Part shown: in pieces, positions 17,145-26,006 of the stretch
How the letters are laid out: each line of letters starts with the position of its first letter
Numbering within the stretch: the first letter of the stretch is position 1
DNA from: an uncultured Lachnobacterium sp.
GTDB taxonomy: Bacteria > Bacillota > Clostridia > Lachnospirales > Lachnospiraceae
Assembly (NCBI GenBank): GCA_900546625.1
Contig: URDU01000015.1
Span: 1-61,795 of the forward strand
Length of the DNA stretch: 61,795 nucleotides
Reading direction: 5' to 3'
Translations under genes and position numbers: made by a program
The notes under the pieces: generated by a model
Seen by the model: only the letters and a program-made list of their open reading frames with translations
Database searches by the model: none
What the model was told of the DNA's origin: nothing

Positions 17145-17390
17145 ATGGAAACAAGAATAGCCCTGATCGGCATCATAGTTGAAAATCCGGATTCGGTTGA
17201 GCAGCTCAACCATCTGCTGCATGAGTACGGCAGCTTCATTGTGGGACGCATGGGCATCCCTTATGAAAAAAAGAACGTGAATATCATCAGCGTGGCAATT
17301 GACGCACCGCAGGATATTATCAGTGCGCTGTCCGGCAGGATTGGCAGGCTGGATGGCATAGGAGTGAAGACCGTTTACTCTAATAAATAA
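17145..17390 (+). CDS. TM1266-like iron-only hydrogenase system regulator
   Basis: 81 residues with a small ferredoxin-like (ACT/NikR-C type) pattern: METRIALIGIIVENPDSVEQLNHLLHEYG written in parts as a beta-alpha unit, then GRMGIPY and NIISVAIDAPQDIISAL. This is the short protein family that accompanies the [FeFe]-hydrogenase maturation genes. It has no DNA-binding domain, so its regulator name is by association. AAGGAG precedes the ATG. It lies 25 nt before hydE and is the first gene of the operon. Confidence 0.85.
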   Translation: METRIALIGIIVENPDSVEQLNHLLHEYGSFIVGRMGIPYEKKNVNIISVAIDAPQDIISALSGRIGRLDGIGVKTVYSNK

Positions 17391-17415
17391 AGCAGACCGG
17401 ACTACAGGAGAAAGC

Positions 17416-18474
17416 ATGACCGAAAATACAGCAATAATAAAAATAATAGATGAAATTACGGCCTGCCGGAATATCACGTTGGAGCAGCTGCATATGCTGC
17501 TTGAGACGGATGATATGCAGGCGGTTGATTACCTGAGAAAGAGTGCAGCAGAGAAAGCCCATGAGACCTATGGCAATCAGGTTTTTATACGAGGGCTGAT
17601 AGAGTTCACCAATTACTGCAAAAACGACTGTCTCTACTGCGGCATAAGGCACAGCAATACTCACACGGACCGTTATCGCCTGAGCACGGAGCAGATTATG
17701 GCATGCTGCGAGAGCGGCTATGAGCTTGGCTTTCGCACCTTTGTGCTGCAGGGCGGTGAGGACCCGTATTACACGGATGAGCGCATCTGTGAGATAGTGT
17801 CAGGGATTAAGACAAGGTATCCGGACTGCGCAGTTACGCTCTCTATCGGTGAAAAGTCAAGGGAGAGCTATCAGAGCTACTTTGATGCCGGGGCAGACAG
17901 ATATCTGCTGCGCCATGAGACTGCGGATGAAAAACACTACAGGAGGCTTCATCCGGCAGAGATGTCACTTGCAAACAGAAAGCAGTGCCTGTGGGATTTG
18001 AAAGAGATAGGCTACCAGGTGGGCTGCGGCTTCATGGTCGGCTCGCCGGGACAGACAGTGGAGACCTTGTACGAGGATTTGCAGTTTATAAAGGAGCTTG
18101 AGCCTCACATGGTTGGAATCGGACCTTTCATATCGCAGAAGGATACTCCATTTGCAAATGAGAAGTCCGGCACCATGGATGAGACGCTTCGCCTGCTTTC
18201 AATCATCAGGCTCATACATCCCAAGGTACTGCTTCCTGCCACGACAGCGCTTGGCACAATCCATCCGCTCGGCAGGGAAAAGGGCATACAGTCGGGCGCC
18301 AATGTCGTGATGCCAAACCTCTCACCTGTCAATGTCCGCGACAAATACAAGCTCTACGACAACAAAATCTGCACCGGAGATGAGGCAGCAGAGTGCCGCT
18401 ACTGTATGGAAAACCGGATGAAGAGCATAGGCTATCAGGTGGTGGTGTCGCGCGGAGACTATGCAGATTTGTGA
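17416..18474 (+). CDS. hydE: [FeFe]-hydrogenase maturation radical SAM protein HydE
   Basis: 352 residues. The radical SAM cluster motif is CKNDCLYCG (CX3CX2C) near residue 75, inside EFTNYCKNDCLYCGIR, which is typical of HydE and BioB relatives. Later segments VLQGGEDPYYTD, LLRHETADEKHYRRLHP and GFMVGSPGQT also fit HydE. The enzyme works on the dithiomethylamine-bridged di-iron precursor of the H-cluster. It needs anaerobic conditions. It is placed between the TM1266-like gene and hydG. No hydrogenase structural gene is in the window. Confidence 0.93.
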   Translation: MTENTAIIKIIDEITACRNITLEQLHMLLETDDMQAVDYLRKSAAEKAHETYGNQVFIRGLIEFTNYCKNDCLYCGIRHSNTHTDRYRLSTEQIMACCESGYELGFRTFVLQGGEDPYYTDERICEIVSGIKTRYPDCAVTLSIGEKSRESYQSYFDAGADRYLLRHETADEKHYRRLHPAEMSLANRKQCLWDLKEIGYQVGCGFMVGSPGQTVETLYEDLQFIKELEPHMVGIGPFISQKDTPFANEKSGTMDETLRLLSIIRLIHPKVLLPATTALGTIHPLGREKGIQSGANVVMPNLSPVNVRDKYKLYDNKICTGDEAAECRYCMENRMKSIGYQVVVSRGDYADL

Positions 18475-18530
18475 TTAATAGTTACGATTAATAATTATAA
18501 AACAACACTAGGATATAAAAGGAGATAAAA

Positions 18531-19958
18531 ATGTACAACGTAAAATCATTAAAGGCTGAGGAATTCATCTCAGACGAGGAAATCAAGGAGACTCTCGAAT
18601 ACGCAGAGGCAAACAAAAATAATATAGGGCTCATCGATGAGATTATCGAGAAAGCAAAGCTCAAAAAAGGACTCACACACAGAGAGGCATCAGTGCTTTT
18701 AGCCTGTGAGATTCCTGAGAAGCTCGATGAGGTTTACAAGCTGGCACAGCAGATAAAGAAGGACTTCTACGGAAACAGAATCGTGCTTTTCGCACCGCTT
18801 TATCTGTCAAACTACTGTGTGAACGGCTGTGTTTACTGTCCATATCACATGAAAAATAAGCATATTGCGAGAAAGAAGCTCACTCAGGAGGAAATCGTAA
18901 AAGAGGTCACAGCCCTTCAGGATATGGGACACAAGCGTCTTGCAATCGAGGCAGGAGAGGACCCTGTAAACAATCCGATTGAGTACATTCTCGAGTGTAT
19001 CAACACAATCTACAGCATCAAGCACAAAAACGGAGCTATCCGCCGTGTAAATGTAAATATTGCTGCAACTACAGTGGAGAATTACAGAAAGCTCAAGGAG
19101 GCAGGAATCGGAACCTACATACTTTTCCAGGAGACATATCACAAGGAAAGCTATGAGCAGCTTCACCCGACAGGACCAAAGCATGACTACGCATACCACA
19201 CAGAGGCCATGGACCGAGCTATGGAGGGCGGCATTGATGATGTGGGACTTGGTGTGCTTTTCGGACTGGACAAGTACAAGTACGAGTTTGCCGGACTTTT
19301 GATGCATGCAGAGCATCTTGAGGCAGTTCACGGTGTAGGACCTCACACCATCAGTGTGCCTCGTATAAAGCACGCAGACGACATCGACCCGGATGTATTC
19401 GACAATGGCATAAGCGATGATATCTTTGCCAAAATCTGTGCACTTATCCGTATTTCAGTGCCATACACAGGAATGATAATCTCAACCCGTGAGAGCCAGG
19501 CTGTCCGCGAAAAGGTTCTGCCACTCGGTGTTTCACAGATCAGCGGCGCATCAAAGACAAGTGTCGGAGGCTATGCAGACCCTGAGGCTGAGAAAAATGC
19601 AGAGGCAACATCAGAGCAGTTTGACGTCAGCGACCAGAGAACACTCGATGAGGTGGTAAACTGGCTTATCAAGATGGACTATATCCCGTCCTTCTGTACA
19701 GCCTGCTACAGAGAGGGCAGAACAGGAGACCGTTTTATGGCGCTGTGCAAGAGCATGCAGATACTTAACTGCTGTCATCCGAACGCACTCATGACACTGA
19801 AGGAGTACCTTGAGGACTACGCAAGCCCGCAGACAAGGGAGCTTGGAATGAAGCTCATCGACAGGGAAATCGAAAAGATTACCAATCCAAAGGTTAAGCA
19901 GACCTGCTATGAGCATATACATGATATTGCAGACGGAAAGCGTGATTTCCGTTTCTAA
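18531..19958 (+). CDS. hydG: [FeFe]-hydrogenase maturation tyrosine lyase HydG
   Basis: 475 residues. It has the radical SAM motif CVNGCVYCPYH near residue 98 and the HydG-specific C-terminal cluster cysteines in FCTACYREGRTGDRFM followed by ILNCC. The C-terminal cluster separates it from ThiH, its paralogue at 6380-7645. HydG cleaves tyrosine to make the CO and CN- ligands of the H-cluster. AAGGAG precedes the ATG at 18531. It lies in hydE-hydG-hydF order with 12 nt before hydF. Confidence 0.95.
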   Translation: MYNVKSLKAEEFISDEEIKETLEYAEANKNNIGLIDEIIEKAKLKKGLTHREASVLLACEIPEKLDEVYKLAQQIKKDFYGNRIVLFAPLYLSNYCVNGCVYCPYHMKNKHIARKKLTQEEIVKEVTALQDMGHKRLAIEAGEDPVNNPIEYILECINTIYSIKHKNGAIRRVNVNIAATTVENYRKLKEAGIGTYILFQETYHKESYEQLHPTGPKHDYAYHTEAMDRAMEGGIDDVGLGVLFGLDKYKYEFAGLLMHAEHLEAVHGVGPHTISVPRIKHADDIDPDVFDNGISDDIFAKICALIRISVPYTGMIISTRESQAVREKVLPLGVSQISGASKTSVGGYADPEAEKNAEATSEQFDVSDQRTLDEVVNWLIKMDYIPSFCTACYREGRTGDRFMALCKSMQILNCCHPNALMTLKEYLEDYASPQTRELGMKLIDREIEKITNPKVKQTCYEHIHDIADGKRDFRF

Positions 19959-19970
19959 GGGAGGATACAT

Positions 19971-21287
19971 ATGGGAAATTTGAATGAGACACCTTCTGCC
20001 AACAGACTTCATATAGGTATATACGGAAAGACAAACAGCGGTAAGTCATCACTGATTAACGCGGTTACAAAGCAGGAGGTTTCCATTGTGGCCGATGTGG
20101 CAGGTACGACAACCGACCCTGTGTACAAGCCTATGGAGATTCATCCTCTCGGACCGTGCGTGATTATTGATACGGCGGGCTTTGATGATGACAGTGAGCT
20201 TGGAGAAAGACGCATTGAAAAGACTCATCTGGCGGCAGAGAAGACCGATATAGCGGTTGTAGTGCTTGATATTGCAGAGGTAATTGCTGCGAAGAAGGCG
20301 GGAGTGCCGTTTAAAAAGGCTTTTAAGGATGAGGCAGAGTGGAGTCTGCTTTTTGCAAAAAAACATACTCCGGTTGTATTTGCCTTAAACAAGATAGACG
20401 AGATTTTGCTTTCCGCTGAGGCACAGGAAAAGAGCAGGGGAAAGCTTGACAATGCCGCAATAGAGGCTGCAAAGTGCTGGGTTTATGAGGAAAACAGTGC
20501 TGTGATGGGCAAAAATGCAGACAATAGCCTTGAGGTTGTCGCAGTCAGCGCGTTAAAGGGCAAGGGAATGGATGCTGTCATCTCTGCACTCACACGCCTT
20601 TTGCCGGAGGATTTCGGCCAGGAATTTATACTCGGAGACCTTGTTTCTGAGACTGATCTGGTGCTTCTTGTCATGCCGCAGGATATCCAGGCACCAAAGG
20701 GCAGGCTCATACTGCCACAGGTGCAGACACTCAGGGAACTGCTCGATAGAAAATGCCTTGTAATGAGCACGACGACTGACAAAATGACAGATGCGCTTGC
20801 GGCATTATCGCGCGCACCAAAGCTCATAGTTACAGATTCACAGGTGTTTGGCTATGTGTACGAGAACAAGCCGGCAGAGAGTATGCTCACATCATTTTCG
20901 GTGCTTTTTGCAGCCTACAAGGGGGACTTGCCATACTATGTGGAGAGTGCAAGGGCAATTGACGCCTTAAAGCCATCCTCAAGAGTGCTTATCGCAGAGT
21001 GCTGCACACATGCGCCTCTCGCAGAGGATATAGGCAGGGTGAAGCTTCCGAGACTGCTTAGAAAGCGTGTCGGAGAGGAGCTTACTGTGGATATTACAAG
21101 CGGTACGGACTTCCCTGATAATCTTTCTCAGTATGACCTCATTATCCAGTGCGGTGCTTGCATGTTTAACAGAAAATATGTATTATCTAGGATAGACAGG
21201 GCACGCACACAGCATGTGCCTATGACAAACTATGGCGTGGCCATAGCACACCTGACAGGAATACTCGATAAGGTGAGCATGCCCTAG
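19971..21287 (+). CDS. hydF: [FeFe]-hydrogenase maturation GTPase HydF
   Basis: 438 residues. The N-terminal GTPase has GKTNSGKSSLINA (P-loop), a VAGTTTDPVY switch, DTAGFDD and NKID. The C-terminal part carries the iron-sulfur ligands in CCTHAPLAEDIGR and QCGACMFNRKYVL. HydF is the scaffold on which HydE and HydG products are assembled and from which the di-iron subcluster is passed to the hydrogenase. GGGAGGAT precedes its ATG. It completes the maturation operon. Confidence 0.95.
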   Translation: MGNLNETPSANRLHIGIYGKTNSGKSSLINAVTKQEVSIVADVAGTTTDPVYKPMEIHPLGPCVIIDTAGFDDDSELGERRIEKTHLAAEKTDIAVVVLDIAEVIAAKKAGVPFKKAFKDEAEWSLLFAKKHTPVVFALNKIDEILLSAEAQEKSRGKLDNAAIEAAKCWVYEENSAVMGKNADNSLEVVAVSALKGKGMDAVISALTRLLPEDFGQEFILGDLVSETDLVLLVMPQDIQAPKGRLILPQVQTLRELLDRKCLVMSTTTDKMTDALAALSRAPKLIVTDSQVFGYVYENKPAESMLTSFSVLFAAYKGDLPYYVESARAIDALKPSSRVLIAECCTHAPLAEDIGRVKLPRLLRKRVGEELTVDITSGTDFPDNLSQYDLIIQCGACMFNRKYVLSRIDRARTQHVPMTNYGVAIAHLTGILDKVSMP

Positions 21288-21325
21288 AAAAGCTTTAAAA
21301 GCCGGGAGGAAGAGAAGCTATCTGT

Positions 21326-21940
21326 ATGACGAAAACAAGTGATTTTGACGACAAAGTGAATTATAGCGCCACCGGTTACTCTCGTCTGGCGAAGAGCCTT
21401 ATTGACATTGTAAAGGAGCAGCAGGCGAAGCTTGGCTACAGGAAGGAAATAGTCAGACTGTATTATCCTCTTTCCACACTCAGACATTTCTTTGAGTGCG
21501 CAGGAACCGACAATAAAATCGCAGCCGGTGTGATTTCAGAGCAGCAGATGCTTGAAATTCTTGCTCCAAACAACCTGCCAAAGCAGCTTACGGATAGTAT
21601 AGGCGAGATAAAGGTTACTGCAAAAAATGAGCGCTTCTGCATAGAGATACCACCCAAGGGTAGTGAGTATGTGTATGAAAACACCGCAGACAATGAGTTT
21701 ATCAGCGAGCTGATAGCGCTTGTCGGCACGCATGGCTGTACCATGGAGCAGATAACTGAGCTGTTTTACAAATACTCGGACGACATCGAGAAAAAAGAAA
21801 TGCAAAACGGTGAGTTTGACTGCTATATCCGCTTTTTAAATGATCCGGACGACACATATTACTACTGCTTTCATGATGAGGGCTGTCATATCATATATCA
21901 TAGGTTTCTGCCGCAGGATTATGCGGATTTTGGATTTTAA
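21326..21940 (+). CDS. DUF3877-type protein
   Basis: 204 residues, soluble, no signal peptide. The pattern (ATGYSRLAKSLIDIVKEQQAKLGYRKEIVRLYYP at the front; a C-terminal IRFLNDPDDTYYYCFHDEGCHIIYHRF, quoted in parts) matches a Lachnospiraceae family that I know as DUF3877. Function is unknown. GGGAGGAAGAG precedes its start, 38 nt after hydF, so it may be cotranscribed with the maturation operon; no terminator separates them. Confidence 0.6.
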   Translation: MTKTSDFDDKVNYSATGYSRLAKSLIDIVKEQQAKLGYRKEIVRLYYPLSTLRHFFECAGTDNKIAAGVISEQQMLEILAPNNLPKQLTDSIGEIKVTAKNERFCIEIPPKGSEYVYENTADNEFISELIALVGTHGCTMEQITELFYKYSDDIEKKEMQNGEFDCYIRFLNDPDDTYYYCFHDEGCHIIYHRFLPQDYADFGF

Positions 21941-22028
21941 CAGTTATATTTAGATACAGGTCTGATGCTGCGGTGTCGGGTTATTCCACATAGAGTAAAT
22001 ATTATTTGATGCTACAGGATGACATAGT

Positions 22029-22058
22029 TTGACAAAAATATAACAATCGTAATATAAT
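22029..22058 (+). promoter_or_regulatory. promoter of the TetR-family gene
   Basis: TTGACA (22029-22034), an 18-nt spacer and TATAAT (22053-22058), both boxes perfect. It is 57 nt upstream of the regulator's start codon. Confidence 0.75.
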
Positions 22059-22114
22059 GGCGGTTGAGAGTAGGGTTTATGTATAATACGCGCAGCGCAG
22101 CAGGAGATATACAC

Positions 22115-22747
22115 ATGGCAACATTTACCAGAAAAGCCATAATGCAGACTTTTTTACATATACTGAAAAACAAACCGCTTGACAGGATTACAGTCAAGGA
22201 TATATGCGAGCAGTGTGAGATAAACAGAAACACATTCTACTATTATTTCAAGGACATATATGATGTGCTTGAGGCCATATTTGAGGACGAGGTCAGACTC
22301 GTGATGGATGAGGCAAAGGAGGGCGTGACATTTCATGATGCATATGCCAGAGCCGCTGCCCTTATTCTTAATAACAGCGAGGCGATAAGGCACATTTATG
22401 CATCGGAAAACGGCAGGGTATTAAGGACATATCTGGATGCCGTGGTCACACAGGTGGTGCGCCGCTTTGTACTGGAAAAGGCAGAGGGCTACAGTCTGGA
22501 TGATAGTGACATTGCATTTATCACGGCATTTTACAGCAACGGAATCGTTGGCAGCACAATAAAGTGGATTGAGAAAGGCAGTATGATGAATAGTCTGCCT
22601 GAGACCAACATTACGGAAAAGAGTTTTGGACTGTCAGATGGAAAAAGCGGATGCGTAAACAAGAGAGAGTACAATAAAGATATTGTCAAGAGAATCGGTG
22701 ACTCCTTCGAGGCCACAATTTATGATATGATAGAGAGTTGCCTGTAA
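22115..22747 (+). CDS. TetR/AcrR-family regulator
   Basis: 210 residues. The N-terminal 50 residues form a TetR helix-turn-helix (RKAIMQTFLHILKNKPLDRITVKDICEQCEINRNTFYYYFKD, given here as a description with key NTFYYYF recognition helix). The C-terminal ligand or dimer domain resembles the TetR_C type found in dihydroxyacetone-kinase regulator-like proteins of Firmicutes. The start at 22115 has CAGGAGA upstream and gives the usual short arm before the first helix. Its target is not evident; the HdeD-like/radical SAM operon downstream is separated by a terminator. Confidence 0.87.
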   Translation: MATFTRKAIMQTFLHILKNKPLDRITVKDICEQCEINRNTFYYYFKDIYDVLEAIFEDEVRLVMDEAKEGVTFHDAYARAAALILNNSEAIRHIYASENGRVLRTYLDAVVTQVVRRFVLEKAEGYSLDDSDIAFITAFYSNGIVGSTIKWIEKGSMMNSLPETNITEKSFGLSDGKSGCVNKREYNKDIVKRIGDSFEATIYDMIESCL

Positions 22748-22790
22748 GCAGGCGGGGATTGGATGACAAAATAATTCGAACAGATTTGAC

Positions 22791-22824
22791 AGAGTGTCTG
22801 AATTTCAGACACTCTTATTTTTTT
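22791..22824 (+). terminator. intrinsic terminator after the TetR gene
   Basis: AGAGTGTCTGAA and TTCAGACACTCT form a perfect inverted repeat with almost no spacer, followed by TTATTTTTTT. Confidence 0.9.
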
Positions 22825-22885
22825 GTCCGTTTTAAAACCGGTTGTGTTGGATTAGAATAGCAGACAAAAAGGAGGGAGATACTTT

Positions 22886-23443
22886 ATGCATACATTGGTA
22901 CGTGTGAAAAATGCATACACTGTCATGACAATATGCCTGATTGCATTGGGGGCAGCTTTGTTGTTTGCGCCACAGCTTGGACTTAAGACTCTGTGCGTGG
23001 TGTATGGAGTGTTTCTCATAGTATACGGAGTGACAAAGCTGTCCGGATATTTTGCAAAGGATTTATTTCAGCTTGCGTTTCAGTTTGACCTTGCGCTGGG
23101 GATAGTTTCAATAGTGCTTGGAATCATAATTATAGAGAAATCTGAGTATATTATAGAGATATTGTCCACAGCGATAGGCATTTTTATGCTGGTGGACGCA
23201 GCCTTAAAGATACAGACCGCAGTGGAAGCAAAGCGTTTTGGCATCGAGAGATGGTGGCTCATACTCGTGATGTCATTTGTAGTGGCATTTGTGGGAATAC
23301 TGCTTCTTGTGACACCATTTGAGACCGCAGGCATGATAGTTAGACTAATAGGACTGAATTTGAGTCTTGACGGAATACTAAATTTATTTGTCGTCAGAAA
23401 TACCGTTGAAACAATAAGGAGGAATACAAAGTGGGAAATTTAG
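22886..23443 (+). CDS. HdeD/DUF308-family membrane protein
   Basis: 185 residues with about six hydrophobic segments. Repeats of the type GIVSIVLGIIII and GVFLIVYGVTKL are typical of the DUF308/HdeD family. AAAGGAGGGAG precedes its ATG. Its last 13 nt overlap the following radical SAM gene, so the two are coupled. The function of the family in Firmicutes is not known; in Escherichia coli HdeD is linked to acid resistance. Confidence 0.8.
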   Translation: MHTLVRVKNAYTVMTICLIALGAALLFAPQLGLKTLCVVYGVFLIVYGVTKLSGYFAKDLFQLAFQFDLALGIVSIVLGIIIIEKSEYIIEILSTAIGIFMLVDAALKIQTAVEAKRFGIERWWLILVMSFVVAFVGILLLVTPFETAGMIVRLIGLNLSLDGILNLFVVRNTVETIRRNTKWEI

Positions 23444-24801
23444 GACATCAGGCAGCGAGACTTGCTGCATCAAAAATATGTGACAACATTGTAAAAGGAC
23501 TTTGCAAGGACCCGGAGACAGAGGTTGTAAAGCTCATCGACATGTGGCAGAAATTCATGGGAGATGAGAAGATTGATTTAAACTATGACAGTGCGCGCAG
23601 GATGATCTGCGATAAGGACAGTACACTCAACAAATACATGCACCGTCTTATCAATGAGATAGATCCTCATGTGTTAAAGACTATCGCACTCAATCTGGGT
23701 TTTGAAGCATTTGTTTACGGCACCAAGACTATCCGTAAAAATCGTGAAAAGTATGGCTGCAATGTGCCATGGCTCATCCTTATGGATCCGACAAGCGCCT
23801 GCAATCTGCACTGTACAGGCTGCTGGGCAGCAGAGTATGGCCACAAGCTGAACCTTACCTTTGATGAGATGGATAAGGTCGTAACACAGGGCAAGGAGCT
23901 TGGAGTATATCTGTATATGTTTACAGGAGGTGAGCCTCTTGTCAGAAAAGCAGACCTTGTCAAGCTTTGTGAGAAGCACAATGACTGTGCATTTCTGGCG
24001 TTCACAAACGGCACACTCGTGGATGAGGCCTTCTGCGCAGACTTAAAGCGTATCGGAAATTTGTACCTTGCAATAAGTCTTGAGGGCTTTTCAGAGGTAA
24101 ACGACCTAAGACGAGGCACTGGTGTATTTGCAAAGGTTATGCATGCGATGGATTTGCTTAAGGAAAACGGACTTGTGTTTGGTACATCAATATGTTACAC
24201 TTCAAAGAACTATGAGACAGTTACCAGCGATGAGTTTATCGATATGATTGTGGAAAAGGGCTGCCGCTATGCGCTTTATTTCCATTATATGCCGGTCGGA
24301 AACGATGCATCACTGGAGCTTTTACCGAATCCGAAGCAGAGACTTTACATCAAGGACCGCGTCCGTGAAATCAGGAATATGACAACCGGCAAGGGAATTT
24401 TCACAATGGATTTCCAGAACGACGGCGAGTTTGTCGGAGGCTGTATCGCAGGCGGAAGAAACTACTTCCATATCAATGCCAACGGTGATGCTGAGCCATG
24501 TGTATTCATACACTATTCAGGAGCCAACATCCGTACACACAGCATGCTTGAGATTTTAAAGCAGCCGCTTTTCATGGCATACCATGATAACCAGCCGTTT
24601 AATGAGAATCACTACAGACCTTGTCCGATGCTCGAAAATCCTGAGATTTTACAGAGGCTCGTAAAGGAAACCGGCGCAAAATCAACAGATTTGCAGTCGC
24701 CTGAGAGCGCAGAGCATCTATGCAACAAGTGCAAGGAATATGCGCAGGCATGGAAGCCTTGTGCCGATAAGCTTTGGGCGGAGGAAGGACACAGTAATTA
24801 A
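23431..24801 (+). CDS. radical SAM protein with C-terminal cysteine-rich (SPASM-like) region
   Basis: 456 residues. The GTG start at 23431 has AAGGAGG 9 nt upstream and overlaps the HdeD-like gene. An N-terminal helical region of about 110 residues precedes the cluster motif CNLHCTGC (near residue 123) and the GGEP motif (TGGEPLVRK). C-terminal cysteines in CIAGG, EPCVFIH, RPCPML and HLCNKC suggest an auxiliary cluster. The substrate is unknown. It overlaps tatD by one base, forming an HdeD-like/radical SAM/tatD operon. Confidence 0.85.
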   Translation: MGNLGHQAARLAASKICDNIVKGLCKDPETEVVKLIDMWQKFMGDEKIDLNYDSARRMICDKDSTLNKYMHRLINEIDPHVLKTIALNLGFEAFVYGTKTIRKNREKYGCNVPWLILMDPTSACNLHCTGCWAAEYGHKLNLTFDEMDKVVTQGKELGVYLYMFTGGEPLVRKADLVKLCEKHNDCAFLAFTNGTLVDEAFCADLKRIGNLYLAISLEGFSEVNDLRRGTGVFAKVMHAMDLLKENGLVFGTSICYTSKNYETVTSDEFIDMIVEKGCRYALYFHYMPVGNDASLELLPNPKQRLYIKDRVREIRNMTTGKGIFTMDFQNDGEFVGGCIAGGRNYFHINANGDAEPCVFIHYSGANIRTHSMLEILKQPLFMAYHDNQPFNENHYRPCPMLENPEILQRLVKETGAKSTDLQSPESAEHLCNKCKEYAQAWKPCADKLWAEEGHSN

Positions 24802-25580
24802 TGATATTTGAAACACATGCCCATTATGATGATGACAGATTTAAGGATGACCGTGATGAAACAATAAAACGCGTCCATGAAAAAGGAGTTGCCCCGATAA
24901 TAAATGTCGGGGCTTCTATTGGTTCTACCATGACTACAATGGAGCTTGCAAAGAAATATGACTTTATATATGCGGCGGTTGGAGTGCATCCAAGCGACAT
25001 AGCTGATTTAAACGAGGAAACCTTTGCATGGCTTAAGGAACAGACGGCCTGGGAAAAAACTGTTGCAGTCGGGGAAATCGGACTGGACTATTACTGGGAT
25101 AAGGAGCCAAAGGTGCAGGAAAACCAGCGCTACTGGTTTAAGCGCCAGCTTGAGCTTGCGGCAGAAGCAGCTCTGCCGGTTATCATACATTCCCGCGATG
25201 CAGCGCAGGATACCATGGAAATCATGACAGAAGCAGCAAAAAAGAATATCCGTGGCGTGATACACTGCTATTCATATTCACCTGAGATGGCGCGAGAGTA
25301 TGTAAAGCTGGGCTATTATATCGGAGTGGGAGGCGTCGTAACCTTCAAGAATGCAAAGAAGCTGGTCCAGACAGTTTCAGAGCTTCCGCTTGAGAGAATC
25401 CTTCTTGAGACAGACTGCCCATACATGGCCCCGGAGCCACATCGAGGCACGAGGAATGATTCGTCAAACATTCCCTATGTTATAAAAAAGATAGCAGAAA
25501 TCAAGGGCGTTACGCCTGATGAGGTAGAGCGCACAACCCGCACCAATGCATTTGAACTTTTCACACGTGTAAGGGATTGA
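24801..25580 (+). CDS. tatD: TatD-family metal-dependent DNase
   Basis: 259 residues. Metal ligands are seen in ETHAHYDDDRF (H6, H8), GEIGLDYYW, IIHSRDA and ETDCPYMAP. The start overlaps the previous stop (TAATG). TatD-type enzymes are 3'-5' exonucleases or D-aminoacyl-type hydrolases acting in DNA repair and quality control. In many Firmicutes tatD and rsmA are neighbours; here they are kept in order but an inverted-repeat element of roughly 280 bp lies between them. Confidence 0.92.
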   Translation: MIFETHAHYDDDRFKDDRDETIKRVHEKGVAPIINVGASIGSTMTTMELAKKYDFIYAAVGVHPSDIADLNEETFAWLKEQTAWEKTVAVGEIGLDYYWDKEPKVQENQRYWFKRQLELAAEAALPVIIHSRDAAQDTMEIMTEAAKKNIRGVIHCYSYSPEMAREYVKLGYYIGVGGVVTFKNAKKLVQTVSELPLERILLETDCPYMAPEPHRGTRNDSSNIPYVIKKIAEIKGVTPDEVERTTRTNAFELFTRVRD

Positions 25581-25592
25581 GCCGCTGCGTGA

Positions 25593-25878
25593 GGGACGGA
25601 AGCCACGAACCGCCGCCCTGCCATGGGGCACGTACACTCCCGCGTGAGCGAATAGCGAAGCTGTTTAGATACTGTAGGATTATGCTTAAATACGCAGAAA
25701 TGCCCAGCCATGGACGGCTGGGCAAGGCGTTATGCGCCATGGACGGTGCATAAAAGCCGGTTTCGTCAAGCATAGAAAATCTTTAGACATAATCCGTACA
25801 GAATCTTAACTGCGAAGCGTAGCTCACGCGGGAGTGTACGTGCCCCATGGCAGGGCGGCGGTTTCCGGCTTTCATCCC
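25593..25878 (+). repeat. GC-rich inverted-repeat element, copy 1
   Basis: The ends are a perfect 42-bp inverted repeat (25608-25649 against 25822-25863), with weaker pairing further out and inwards to about 100 bp per arm. Each arm carries CCATGG. The centre has two 9-bp hairpins, TGCCCAGCC/GGCTGGGCA (25701-25724) and TTATGCGCC/GGTGCATAA (25730-25753), both closed by the same loop ATGGAC. A second copy lies at 48373-48632 in the opposite orientation. It encodes no transposase; open frames inside are by-products of the palindromes. Confidence 0.88.
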
Positions 25879-25915
25879 GGGCTTTTGGCAAAAGAGCGAA
25901 AATTCACAAATACAA

Positions 25916-25945
25916 TTGAAATAAGGGCATTTTATGTGATATTAT
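25916..25945 (+). promoter_or_regulatory. promoter of rsmA
   Basis: TTGAAA (25916-25921), an 18-nt spacer and TATTAT (25940-25945) preceded by TGA, an extended -10. It lies just beyond the inverted-repeat element, so rsmA keeps its own promoter. Confidence 0.6.
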
Positions 25946-26006
25946 AAAATATATTGACAGCAGTTGGACTGTCGCATCAGATGAAACAACACAAGGAGCG
26001 CATACC

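Noticed and set aside
25561..25773. Minus-strand open frames of 70-78 codons inside the inverted-repeat element
   Set aside because: They follow from GC-rich palindromes, have no ribosome site and cover both arms of the repeat.
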